From positions 1,959,231-2,023,230 of the forward strand of contig JACDOX010000040.1 in assembly GCA_014549065.1 (NCBI GenBank): 64,000 nucleotides of DNA, read 5' to 3'. A program made the translations under genes and the position numbers. This document shows positions 50,101-61,117 of the stretch, piece by piece (the stretch's first letter is position 1; every line of letters starts with the position of its first letter). The notes under the pieces were generated by a model that did not search any database, was not told where the DNA came from, and saw nothing but the letters and a program-made list of their open reading frames with translations. Origin of the DNA: Cardinalis cardinalis (lineage: Eukaryota; Chordata; Aves; Passeriformes; Cardinalidae).

Positions 50101-53100
50101 TCCTTACAAAAGCACAGTTAGAACACTCATGAGAGGTTTAATTTCTGAAGCCACTAACAAATAGGATTGTCCGTAACTTCAAATCCCAAGGGGGCACCAC
50201 ACGCACTGCACTATTTCAGGCCAATTAGCACGTTGTTTGGGAATTAGCTCTTAAAACAACCAGTGCATTACATCATGAAAATAACAGTTTCCCAGTTGTT
50301 CTAATGAATACAGAAGAGGAAACTGGAACAAATCCTCTGCTGGTATAGACCCATCTAGTTCAGCTGAGCTCTGTTACAAATCATTTCAGCTTTATTACTT
50401 AGAATGTATGCAAGTAAAATAGCAATCCATTTGAAATGGAAAAAATCCCTGGCACTTTCCGTGAATCACCACATGATTATTAAGATAATAAAATTAATCA
50501 CAGGTTTTCTATCTGAGCCTTGATGGTTTTCATGGTTTCCACTGTTGTAGCAGTGAGACTATACTTANTCTCTGTAAGCAAACAGTAAAACACTGTCTAG
50601 AAGTTAAAGCATTTTCCTGAGTCTCTCCATTATCACAGTTATTCCCAGACTGTGAAACTCCTACGCTTTGTACCTGTTGGTTATGCCTTTCCCCTAATTT
50701 CAGGATAACACATAATGCAGCTTTATGATCTCAGAGAGCAAAATCCAGCCATTCATCTTCAGCCAAGCAATCAAGGGACACAATGAATATCATAAGTTTC
50801 ACTTTTAAAAGCTACTGTTCCTTAAAATGGGGTAATGCTTGTTTCAAATTTATTTACAACTTGTTTATCCAACTCATGCAGCTCAATAAAATGAGAGGTT
50901 CATTACTCTGCCCTCCCTCAGCCACATGCTAGGTACTTTATTTTCAGCTGAAACCACAGGTTCATCTCTGCTTGCTTTCCTAATACATTGCAAACCAAAT
51001 AACTGTCAACCTTCACATATGGTCTCNAGCATACTTTTGACTTTGTTTTTGTTTTCCTCTGTTTCAACACCTCCTCAGATTAATTCTCTCACACCAAACA
51101 CTGATTACCATCCAGTCTTGTTTCATTTACTACCTCCTCCTGGGTTTCACCCACTTACATCTCCCTTATGGTTCTTCCAACCTGAAGCTGTCTGGTGCCA
51201 AGCACACAGTGTTTGTTTTTCCTGTGCTACAAATTCATGCTACAAACATCAGTGTGACTCAACTCCAAACAAGTATTAGAACAGTACTTGCATTAATTGT
51301 TGGTTATTCCTGGCAGCTCTGGAGAATCTTCACATGAAGAAATGGTCTCTTGAAACCATTTTAAGCTTGATCCCCCATTACATGGCAGCCAGAGGCCAAA
51401 ATAAACAGAAANAAGTAAGAGGGCACACATCCGAAATGCATAAGAAAAAAACCACAGAGAAAACAAANGAAGTGCCATTCTACTCTGTTTTAACAGAAAA
51501 TGCACAGAGTGATAATAGCAAAAATCCAGAAGACATTGTTTTAAGGAAAAACAAAACCACCTAACTCCAAATTAATTGTTATAAGACACCATGTTCCTAT
51601 AGAAAACTGTTAAGATTAACAAGAAAAAGTAATTTACATTGAATATGAAAAATTCCTCATTATGCTATTTTAAAATAAGATTTTTGGGGGTTTTTTGTTT
51701 TGGTTTTTTAAGCAACTCTTTACTCAACAGACCCAAGGAAANTATTCAATAATCACTCACCATACCATGTCTCACACTGACAAACTTTGCTTTTATGCAA
51801 AGTTCTTGACAATCTTATTCATTGCTTTATTTCAGCCTAATAGTCAGGAATATACTGCTTTTCTCCAAATAAAGAGAATAGCCCTCAACTACATTTTCTA
51901 GAAAAAAAACAAAAAGCAGAAGCTCAACATCAGTGCAGTCATAGATGAAGAATAAATAAAAGCCATCTCAAAGTAGCTAAAATGAAGAAAAATATTTTAA
52001 AAATAAATATTCTTCATAGCTTATAAAGAACTATGCACAGACACTTCTTTAACCAACATTATTAAAATCCAAACCCCTAACTGCTTTTGCTCGGTGCCAT
52101 ATGAAATGTGGGTGTTCCCTTCTTTCCCATGTAAATGCCAATGGCCATTACCATTAGTAAACAAATGAAAGATAAAAACAGTCCACAGATTGTAGGGAAG
52201 AATAGGAAAGAGGGAAGAAAAAGTCTTTCAGTCATATGAAAATNACTCTTTCATGATTTCACAGGCCCCTTGCTCTTCCCATGCCCTCGCTCCTTTAAGC
52301 ACATGACCCTAGAGCAANGTTCAGCACAGGCAGCAGCCTGAAATGAACCTGGACATGCCTGCAAGTGGATGAAGGGCAGGATGTACATGCACTGCCCAAC
52401 TCTGAGCTCTCAAATTATTGACCTAGACTTCTAGTCATACCCTCAATGGAGAGAAACACATCGTCACTGGATGGAGAGGAGACCCTCTTTAGGATGTTCC
52501 CCAGGNATGTTGCTCTTGGCTCCACCTCTCAGCTCTGCACTGAACACAAGTGGGTGGAAGTCTGAGTCTCTCTCTCAATGAAGAGCAGAGAAACAAAGGC
52601 ATCCATAATATCTATGACACTTACTGAGAGTTTTTTTACCCAAGGACCACAGCTGCATGCTATCAAAACTAACAGTCTACCCCAGGAGAAACCAGTACCC
52701 TTCATGGCATCCACAAAGCCATGTANCTCACTCTTGAGAAATGTGTGAATGACCACAGAGTCCACTGCCTTTAGAAATTAACAAAAAAGTTCCTCTCCCT
52801 TCCTGAATTACAGCCCTTTCACACATAAACACAGTCTCAGAAGAACTCTCGTCAAATTGAAACAGCTACAAAAGAAGAAAAAGNTGATTTGTCTCTAAGG
52901 AACATGCTCTGCTGTGCACTGAAGCCTAAAAGGGTAGCAGCTAGTGAGTCAGAGGCTTTAAAAGCTCATTGTTGCCTTTACTTCTTATTTCCACTCCTAC
53001 TGACCACAGGCTGATAGGAAATTCTATTATTGTTAAAAGACTCAAACAAGATAGTCAAAATAATTCAGAATCCAATCGATACCTTACATTGTGGCCACAA

Positions 53101-54559
53101 ATAACAATTATAATCACAATTCCACACCCTGTTGAATTAGCTTGAAGGTCATCTGGCCCTAATCTTGGTATTTCTTTTCCTATCACATTGCTAACTCCTT
53201 TAACTTANAAAGAATAGCCTGACCTGAACTTCCAACCAGTAAAAACAAGCACATGAATCCATGCTAAAACTCCAAGACTATTAAGTANTTAACTGCATCT
53301 GAGTATAAAAGATAAGAGCTAAAGTTGCCACCTGGCTTCTCTAAGCACCTGGCAGACCCTCAATCTCTGCTGTGAGGCACATGAAGAACCACTAAAATCT
53401 GACAACACTAAGTTACCTTATGCCATGGTTTCTATGCAAGCTTTGAAAGGCAACAAATAAGATTGTCCCATGAGTGGGGTCATTCACAGGACCAGAAACA
53501 GCACAAAAACTGCATATATACATATAAATGTATATGGTGCACTCAAAGGTGGCCATCAAAGTTCCATAAGCAAGACTCCTTTTGCAGTTGAGAGCTGCTG
53601 TCTCCAAATTCTTCCAAAACCCATATCAAAGGGAATGGGAAAAGGAGACTGTATGTTCTCACTCCTTTATAAGAAAGGACTGAGCTACAAAGAGCCTTAA
53701 TTCCCTCACAGTTTGCACCTGCACACATGCTGATGCAGCCCAGCCACCCTGGAGTCACGTCTAGCACTCTCTCAGGGTTATCTTGCACAGGTGTGGCATT
53801 AGCAAGGATCGCTGTTCTCCAACAGCTGTCAGACCTTGTGTTAAGGTGACTATTTCAACACTTAAGATAACTTCCCCGGCAAATGAGAGTGAATTTGACA
53901 ATGACTAAAAGCTTATGACAAAGGCGATATNTCATAGCCTACATACCATGATGGAGGAGAATTTTACCTCTAGTGTCTGCCTGCTCTACCCAAACTGAAA
54001 CAGAAATACTGACTAATATTTCTGTTAGGCTGTCTTCATCTCCACTAGTAATATTTTCTTGCAGCAGAGAGGTGAAGCAGGGCACCTCACAATGTCAGAG
54101 TGACTCAGACCTTTGACTATGGGGTCATGTGAAGTCTTACACTCCTATTAGAGATGCACAGCTACAACAACACTGGGTTAGAGAAGGTCTGGTCCTCTAA
54201 GAGAGGGATTATAAATACTCACTGAAATAGTTGAAACTAATTTTTCCCTTGCTTTTAACTTTAGGAAGTTTACTATTTTCACAGTGGAAGGAAATGAGCC
54301 ACCACAAAAGAGGTCATCTGATAGCATCCTATTCTTTCGCTTCTTACTGCTGCCCCTAGAACATAATGTAGGTCCTAGTGAATATTTCATATCTTAATTA
54401 CCGAGAATAATTATCAGTTAAAAAAATTCATTAAAGGGATATTGCTTTCATGTACCTCTGAAATGAAATTTAAATCGCTTTTCATCTCTTCACCATAAAC
54501 TGTTGGAATTAAATCCTATTTTATCAGGCTTCTCCAAAGCGGACTTATCCTGCTACGCT
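47119..54559. other. Non-coding DNA, nothing recognised
   Basis: No convincing exon or named repeat was seen. 52250-52770 is GC-richer and looks like an unassigned old repeat. A pyrimidine tract ending CTCCTCAG at about 51079 opens a plus-strand frame to 51279, but there is no recognisable product or donor. The stretch is probably the 5' end of the first intron of the CpG-island gene. Confidence 0.45.
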
Positions 54560-54660
54560 GGACCACCGCCGTGACAAGCCCCTCTCAGAGGATGGGCACG
54601 GGCACCAGGACGGCCGTCCGGGCCGCGGGGTCACGGCTCACGCCAAGGGGGCACTTACCG

Positions 54661-54700
54661 CTCGGCTCGGCTCGGCTCGGCTCGGCTCAGCTCGGCTCGG
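54661..54700. repeat. Pentanucleotide microsatellite (CTCGG)8
   Basis: Eight consecutive 5-bp units lie in the plus orientation. The sixth unit (54686-54690) is CTCAG and the rest are CTCGG. On the minus strand the array ends two bases before the predicted splice donor. A related GC-rich stretch follows to about 54710. Confidence 0.9.
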
Positions 54701-54838
54701 CCCGGCCGGGGCTCGCCCGCGCTCGCTGCCCGGAGTGAGGCCGGGCCGAGCGGGGCCCGGCGCGGAGCGGCCCTGCCCTCTGCGGGGGCCCGGAGGTACT
54801 GCCGGCCTCCCCGGGCACCCGCGGCCGCGCCGAGCCTC

Positions 54839-54849
54839 GGGCGGGGCGG
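54839..54849 (+). promoter_or_regulatory. Sp1/KLF GC box in the CpG island
   Basis: The sequence GGGCGGGGCGG matches the GC-box consensus and sits near the centre of the CpG island. This is typical of TATA-less housekeeping promoters. Binding is inferred from motif only. Confidence 0.5.
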
Positions 54850-55200
54850 CTCCGCTGCCCGGGACTGCCGCGGGGTGCAGCGCAGCGCCGGGAACCCCCG
54901 GCCGCCCTCTCCGCCAGGCACGGGCCCCGGGCTGGCCGCGGAGCGGTGCCCGGCAGGGCGNGCAGAGCACCGGCAGCTCCCNGCCCGCAACCGAGCGGCC
55001 CCGGCCCTCGCCCCCGGACAGCGCGGGCGGAGGCGGCGAGCGGCGCAAAGGGCACCCGTGCGCGGCTCCCGGGGCCGCCCCCATCGCGCCCTGGTCAGCC
55101 CGTCCTCCCTCCCACCTGGGCAGGGAACAGGCTGCGCTCGAGCGGCCCCGGGAAAGGTGCGCGGCAGCACCCGACAGCCAGGTCTGCTGCCACCTCCACG

Positions 55201-56389
55201 GCCTGAATGTCTCATGTCCCGCAAAGCTGAGCGAGGTCCCACTCTACCCCTTAGCTCCATCCTTCCCTCCACCTCTTCCATGTCAGCGTTCATTGCACAA
55301 CCCCACAGGTACCAAATTATTTTCTTGTTTTTAAAAAGAGCCCTCAGACAAGCCCCCTTAAGTCTTATTAAGCTGTCCCACCCTCGGGGATGCTAATTTG
55401 ATCCCCGATACAGAAATAGTACAAGGAGTAGCTGTACTGCTTTCTCCTTCAGAGTTTGCCGTGGCATTATCAGGAAAACCCAATATGTGGCCGAGACAAG
55501 TATATGGATAGAAAAGTTTGTTTACGCTTAGCCTTGGTGTGATGGAGTGGATGCTCATTGAAAGAAGCATTTCAAGGGCCTGGAGGGCCCCTGTTATTGA
55601 ATCCTCAGTGCTGTGACTCAGTGTGTGGTAAGGGCTGTAAATCCTCTGGGAGTTGTTTTCATTCTTCGATGCTCTTAACACATAGCANCAGTGGCAAGAA
55701 ATGTCTCCATCTTTTCTGATGCAGCTGGACTGGCTTCTATTAGCCAAGCCTTGTGGTCCCTAGGTTAAGCTACTACCTACCAATTTACTAGGAAGAGCAG
55801 TTTCAGTGAAAAATATGAAACAGCTCATCTGCTGTGTAATGGAGGCATTAGAGGGAATTTTTAAAGAGCGTTAGCTGAGGGGAACAGTTGCACTAGTAGT
55901 CGGAGTTTTCAATTGTAAGATCAGCTTCAAGGTCCCCATCTTCAAAGGAGATTAGCAGGTGAATCAGGTTAATTGCTCAGGCACCATTAGGTCTGTTTCT
56001 TGCTCCTTCCTAAGCATACTATGATCAACAAGTAGTCGTGTTTCTCAAGCCCAGTGTTATTCCTGGGAAAGATACAAGATACAACGCAACAGTAATTTGA
56101 AATGTGGGCTCTCCCCGAAGTCACACTCTCTGTCCAGAAAGGATACTGCTGAACTGATTGACAGCACAGCAATCAACTCCCTCAGAAAGACAGAGCTCCA
56201 CACTCTCCTAGTGACTCTGGTGCNATGCATGCCGAGACTGAACTGAGGGAAACAGGGGAAAGTGACGAGCACAGTAAATCGTCAGTGAAATCGAAGGGCT
56301 AGATACGAAATATTTTGGTTACTTTACTATTGAGGAATACATTCAGTGCAGGTAGCTCGGTTTGCAAGCTGAGAGAGCCTCAGGCAAGG
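55201..56389. other. Flank upstream of the CpG island, no gene recognised
   Basis: A 129-codon minus-strand frame (55358-55747) ends just upstream of the island. It has no recognised domain, contains an N and lacks splice signals. It may hold promoter-proximal regulatory sequence. Confidence 0.4.
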
Positions 56390-56800
56390 GGCCGTAAAGT
56401 GCCAACCCTCTGCATAAGAAAGGGCCTGTTGGGGACTTGTGGCGCCGGCCAGGGGACCGGACCCTCAGAGACACGGCAGCAGCCCACGATCCCCTCGATC
56501 CCCTCGCTTGACGCGCTAGACTCTCCAAGGATTTCGTGGTCCCTCCTCGGAGGCACCAGCTCGAGCTGTTATTTTGTTACTTAGCTATAGCACCGAGATT
56601 AAATTATTTTAAGGATCAGGACGTCTGAGACTCTGCTATGGGAAAGCTAGGGACCAGCCGGTGAGGAGGTAAGGAAACCTGGTGTGACTGTGTTGAGCGT
56701 GGGGTGTGTAACTGTGAGAGGGCTACGGTCNCAGCTCAGGTGGTGCATGTGTGACTGCCGGGGCGCCTCCTGGATGGTTGGACAGGAGAGTTTCCTTAAT
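56390..56800. other. GC-rich block with plus-strand donor-like site
   Basis: This is a second, smaller CpG-bearing pocket 1.2 kb right of the island. It contains GTGGCGCCGGCCAGGGGAC near 56440-56458, which recalls a retroviral tRNA-Lys primer-binding pattern. It also has a tandem CGATCCCCT pair at about 56489-56507 and a consensus plus-strand donor, GAG|GTAAGG, with the intron starting at about 56669. Whether it is an LTR/leader remnant, an upstream alternative promoter or neither is unresolved. Confidence 0.3.
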
Positions 56801-56834
56801 ATTTACCTTATCCTGAGGAGACCTCTTGATAAGG

Positions 56835-56866
56835 ATGATGATGAGGATTAGGTGGTGGTGGTGATG
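56835..56866 (+). repeat. GAT/GGT trinucleotide-rich simple repeat
   Basis: It shows (GAT)3-4 followed by GAGGATTAGGTGGTGGTGGTGATG, an imperfect microsatellite. Confidence 0.8.
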
Positions 56867-59800
56867 AGCTACCAATTCTCTCACTCAGTACAAGATTAGT
56901 CTTCCTATGGAGTTTGCCACACAACTGCCACTTACGTGAAACTGAAACAAAACCAGCTTTCAACAGTGAAATGAATGCACATGCTACATGACTAGGCATT
57001 AAACTTGTGAGAGGTCAGCAACAATTAAGTGATGTCAATTAACAAAATGAGATCAAAGTGCTTTTCAGCTTTACAAACACTTTTCAAAAGGTGGAGTAAT
57101 GTTTATCTTGTTTGATCCCAGTTGTACTCCCATGTGGGTTTCATACATAAATCCCTATATTTCTAAAAAGCATGGCATAGCTTCCAAAGCATTCATACCA
57201 CTGATCTCTATATTGTACTTTGATGATACACAGCAGTCACACCGATGCCACTGCTTTTGCCTAATACCTTGTGTAGAAAGTAACCTTCAAAACAAACCTT
57301 AAGACTACAAAAAATATACAGCCAAATCAACTATGGGATGGGTAGATATAGAAATCATAGTATCATTGGAGTATCATCATAGCATGACTGTCTGGCACAC
57401 TTGGGATTTCTGGCATTGCAGAATAGCACAGGGCAACTCAAAAATATGTGACTGAAGTGCTGTTACCTCCCTGCATGTCTCCTGTTGTTCCCGGCTTTTT
57501 TGTCTTTTCCTTTCTGAAGCATCAAAGTTACCATGGAAACAAGCAGTGGCATTTATGTATATTCGTGAGCCTTACCCACACAGGGCATGTGAAATTAATC
57601 TCAGTTAATGTATGACCGGCATCTGGTGGAGNACATCCCTGTGGAAGGACACCCTGCAGTGGGATATGGGCACTGGCAGAATGAGACAGTGCTGAGCACC
57701 ACCCTGGAGAGGGGCTCTAGGAGCAGGGCCAAATGCCTCCAGGGGAAGGAAACTGGTAATTCCTTCCGCTGTTGCTGAGTGGCGGGAATCAACAGCTTTC
57801 TCAAAGCTTGAGGAGCTGATAAGAGATAGGACTCTGGGGACAAGAATTTTGGACACAGTGCATTAACTTTTTTTTCCCCACTCAATGGGGACAAGTGCGA
57901 GTGTGACCACCAGCACCACATGCAATTTCTTTTAGACAAATATGTAAAGGAAATANTTTTAAGTATCATGGCATGAAGACATAGGGTCTATTTAATTTAA
58001 GCTTGCCTTAATTTGCTGACTCCTCTTGTCAAGAGGATGTATTTCAGTAACAAATAACTAGAAGATAAATCTGCAGAAACTTGTGTAATGTTGGAAATTT
58101 AGAACTCCAGTGGATGGCAGTAAGTGGCAGACCAAAGTGCTTTGACTCTTAAAGCTTTAGATAGATCTTTTTATTTTTTTTTATTCAGGTGGACTTGGAT
58201 AAATTGCATAAGCTTCTTGACTCATAAAAAATGATGATAACTGGAACAGCAGAAACCCAGAACTGCTTCAGTTTAGATGCTACAAAATTAGGGGGACAAT
58301 TCCATCTACTTAGCCCAAAACTTTCAAAAGTGATGAATCGGGTTGGTTCGCCCTAATTTTTGATTGGCTAGTCTAAGACCTTATGAAAACATGAAGAATT
58401 GCTATTCAGAAAATACTGCTCACCCTCTGCAACCTGATAATTATAAAAAATATCACCAGCTGGACACCTCTGGGTATTCAGGCATTCTGGTAAGTAGTGT
58501 TACAGTAATGCAACTGAGCACTAGNATTTATTTCTAGTACTATTTTTTTTAATTAATTCTGGAACACTTCTGCCCTGTGTTAGTTAATGTGTATTTTTAT
58601 AACCAGTAAAGGCACTTGTATGTAAATAACCTGTATAGGAAATTGTGTTCTTTTCTCATGCGTCCTTTTCTCTCTGTAATTTCATTCCTTCTCCATTACT
58701 CAGAGTACAAGTAGGGATGAAAAGAATAAATCAGAATTATCATTCTTGCAAAATAACAGGCTGNAAAAGCATTGTCTCTCAGTGATTTCCATAAAGAGAG
58801 AGAACTTTGTGGTGTAAGATATTGGAAAGGAACCATAATAACTTCCCATTATATGAGCCTTGGTATTTTTAGCTAGAATGAGAGAACAAATGAGGAATTC
58901 AAGAGAGAGAGCTCAAGGCATGAGCATTTGTCTTGCAACTCACACATGACAGAACTAAGAGAGAAAAATATTCTGCTAGTAAGAGCAACAGAAGCTTCTA
59001 CTACCAGAACACATCTCAGGTGATCCTTAGAGGTATAATAACAATTTTAAACTCCCTCCAAAATTATGTCTGCAGCTAAGCCTAAGCTAAATGGCTGCAT
59101 GANACAACTGCTAATACAAAGCTTGGCAGTTGTTTCTGAGAACTCCTGTTCTAGTACATGATGGACAGTGGATGGCTTCCAATACTCATCAGCCAATTTT
59201 AGAGCCCCAAGCCAGACACTTGGAAAATTCTAATTTAGCCCCAAAACAACACGGGCATTACTGTTTATGCTGCAACAGCATTTTGAGGCCTGAACTGGTT
59301 CAACATAAGCACAGTCCAAAATAAATAGGTCAGTTACTACTCCACCAAACATTTTCAGTCATGATACATTCTCTCTGGAAGAGGGAATGCTACTTTCTAC
59401 TTGAGTCCAGGTCTGGATGTTTTGAGTATTGATGAGGCTAGGGAGTAAGTATCAGCAGTCTACACTTCTCTTTCNCTCATTTTTAGTAAGCTGCTGTTTA
59501 TATCTGGTTGAAGGACAGAATAACCTCTAAGTTTCTGCTGATTTAGTGGATTCTTAACTTGCTCTCAANATCAAGTGCCTTCTGGACCAGGAACAGGTTT
59601 TTTTGGGTCATCACTCCCCTACCATCTCAAAGATGNTCTTAATAATCCACAGTGTATTAAATACGCACTGCCTCCAAAGTTTCTATTTATTTTGAAAATA
59701 CTAGATATGCATTCTAGCTCTAGGATACCTTTCCACANACACAAAAATTGGAAACATCTCATATATGCCCCTAATGTTAGTAAAAGTGGCTATGTAACAG

Positions 59801-61059
59801 AGTGCTATTAGCAACTGCTGTAGACAGCATANTAGATATGACACTGTCCACATCTGAAAAACTGTGGCTCTCAGTCCCACAAATGTATCAACATTTCGAC
59901 TGCCAAAATAAGCTAACAAGAGATGTGCTTTCCATGACTTTTAGTTATTGAGTATGATTCCACTGCTAAGTTTCCCTGTCCTACAGCTGTGCCAGACAAA
60001 TACAAAAATGTGAAGTGCGCATGTACTGTCTGTACTTCCTTGGCTAGAGAGAGACACCCAGAATCACAGCTAATTTTACAGTTAATCCTGAAAACACCTC
60101 AGAATTTTTTACTCTTGTCCCTCTGGCCCTTTAACTTTGGCAGTGCCTGTTACAGGATGCTCAAGGAAGAGTACAAGATTGTTTCCACAGCTGAGAATTT
60201 GTTCNTCAGCATTGCCCAGATGTGAAAATGGCTGTACTCAGCCTGACCAGAAGGTGCAGCTCTTGATGTACACCATAATGACACACAGACACAAGTGCAC
60301 TGGTGGGAAACAGACACTGCACCTGTCAGCCTTAAGCACTCAGCACTATTAGATCTGGTACCTTTATATACAAATAACCTAAAACCATTTTGCATCTTCA
60401 GTTTTAGTATCTAGGGTGTATCTGCTGGCAAGGAACTGTACAGTTTGGCAATGCAGTCTGTAAAGCATGCTCTAGTATGCCATGCTCCTTGTGCAGGAGG
60501 AGCAATGTGCAACTTCCAAATTCATCCTTGTCGTGCTTATGAAGAACACAGCATGTGTATCAGGCACTGGTGGACTGCTGCCAGGAAGTAAGAACATGCT
60601 GGCATTTGGCACTTTAGGAGAATAAATCAACTAGTCAAAAGCAGTTTTCAAACCCCACATACCTTGCAAATAAACTTCTCATCACAGAAAGTCTGTATTA
60701 GTATGAGAGCAGGAAATTTAAAAAAATTAAACATCCGTAAGTTTAACATGAAGAAAACACAGGATGTCCAACTCACCAGGATCTTAGGAGAGAAGATTAT
60801 TCCCCCTGCCCAAAACATCTGTTTGAACACAATTTTTAGCTATGAACATGATCTCTCTGGCGTGACTGTAACAGCTTTCAGTTTGGAAGGGGGAACTGCT
60901 CACCTGTCCTTTACTCCAAGAGCATGAGGTTTTGTGAACATTTCTGTGGAAATGACTGGATGGTCTACATGAAGCCACAGAGGCAGAAGAGAGATTACTC
61001 CAGAATTTCAGGTAAATGGTGCCTGATGAGGCATAACAATTACAACACAGATTATTCTC
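56867..61059. other. Intergenic DNA between the two minus-strand transcription units
   Basis: No exon or named repeat was seen. A GC-richer stretch at 57600-57860 carries a 122-codon minus-strand frame with no family resemblance. Confidence 0.45.
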
Positions 61060-61117
61060 TTTATTAAGCAGGTCACCACAGNTTTTTTTTCTCAAAAAGG
61101 TTGAAACAAGCTTTATT
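61060..61117 (-). terminator. Tandem polyadenylation signals (AATAAA twice)
   Basis: Minus-strand AATAAA occurs at 61117-61112 and again at 61065-61060. Between them lie an A-rich stretch and a GT-rich stretch. They are about 2.2 kb past the stop codon at 63275 and are the best candidates for the 3' end of that transcript. Use of either is unproven. Confidence 0.45.

Larger units (their letters stand above)
54659..55000 (-). other. Probable first exon of a minus-strand gene (5' UTR or 5' coding)
   Basis: On the minus strand the CpG island runs into CG|GTAAGTGC. The exon would end at 54659 and the intron would begin at 54658, an excellent match to the donor consensus. The transcription start is not determinable, so the right boundary is nominal. 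One reading frame is open from an ATG at 55293 through to the donor. The peptide it would give is low-complexity Ala/Arg/Pro/Gly of the kind any CpG island produces, so I treat the exon as probably untranslated. The two bases at the exon end directly abut a CCGAG repeat. No second exon could be identified in the remaining 54 kb. Confidence 0.5.
54560..55200. promoter_or_regulatory. CpG island, probable promoter
   Basis: This is the only long stretch with dense CpG dinucleotides and GC-rich composition, and it rises sharply from AT-rich flanks. It contains Sp1/KLF-type boxes (GGGCGGGGCGG at 54839-54849) and several CCGG and GCGGCC clusters, with no TATA box. Long open frames overlap it in several reading frames on both strands. 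That is expected where stop codons are rare and is not evidence for protein. A minus-strand splice donor at the left edge points to transcription toward lower coordinates. Divergent plus-strand initiation is also possible. Confidence 0.85.

Noticed and set aside
50926..51279. 117-codon plus-strand frame with an internal acceptor-like CTCCTCAG
   Set aside because: The peptide is not recognisable and no donor or conserved context was found. Polypyrimidine-AG is common in this sequence.
54655..55293. 212-codon minus-strand open frame (and overlapping long frames on both strands) in the CpG island
   Set aside because: GC-rich DNA lacks stop codons, so several frames are open at once. The peptide is low-complexity Ala/Arg/Pro/Gly and resembles no family.
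55358..55747. 129-codon minus-strand frame beside the CpG island
   Set aside because: No domain, no splice signals and one N. The length is within chance for 64 kb read in six frames.
57601..57969. 122-codon minus-strand frame in intergenic DNA
   Set aside because: No family resemblance, contains Ns, and no acceptor or donor fits its ends.
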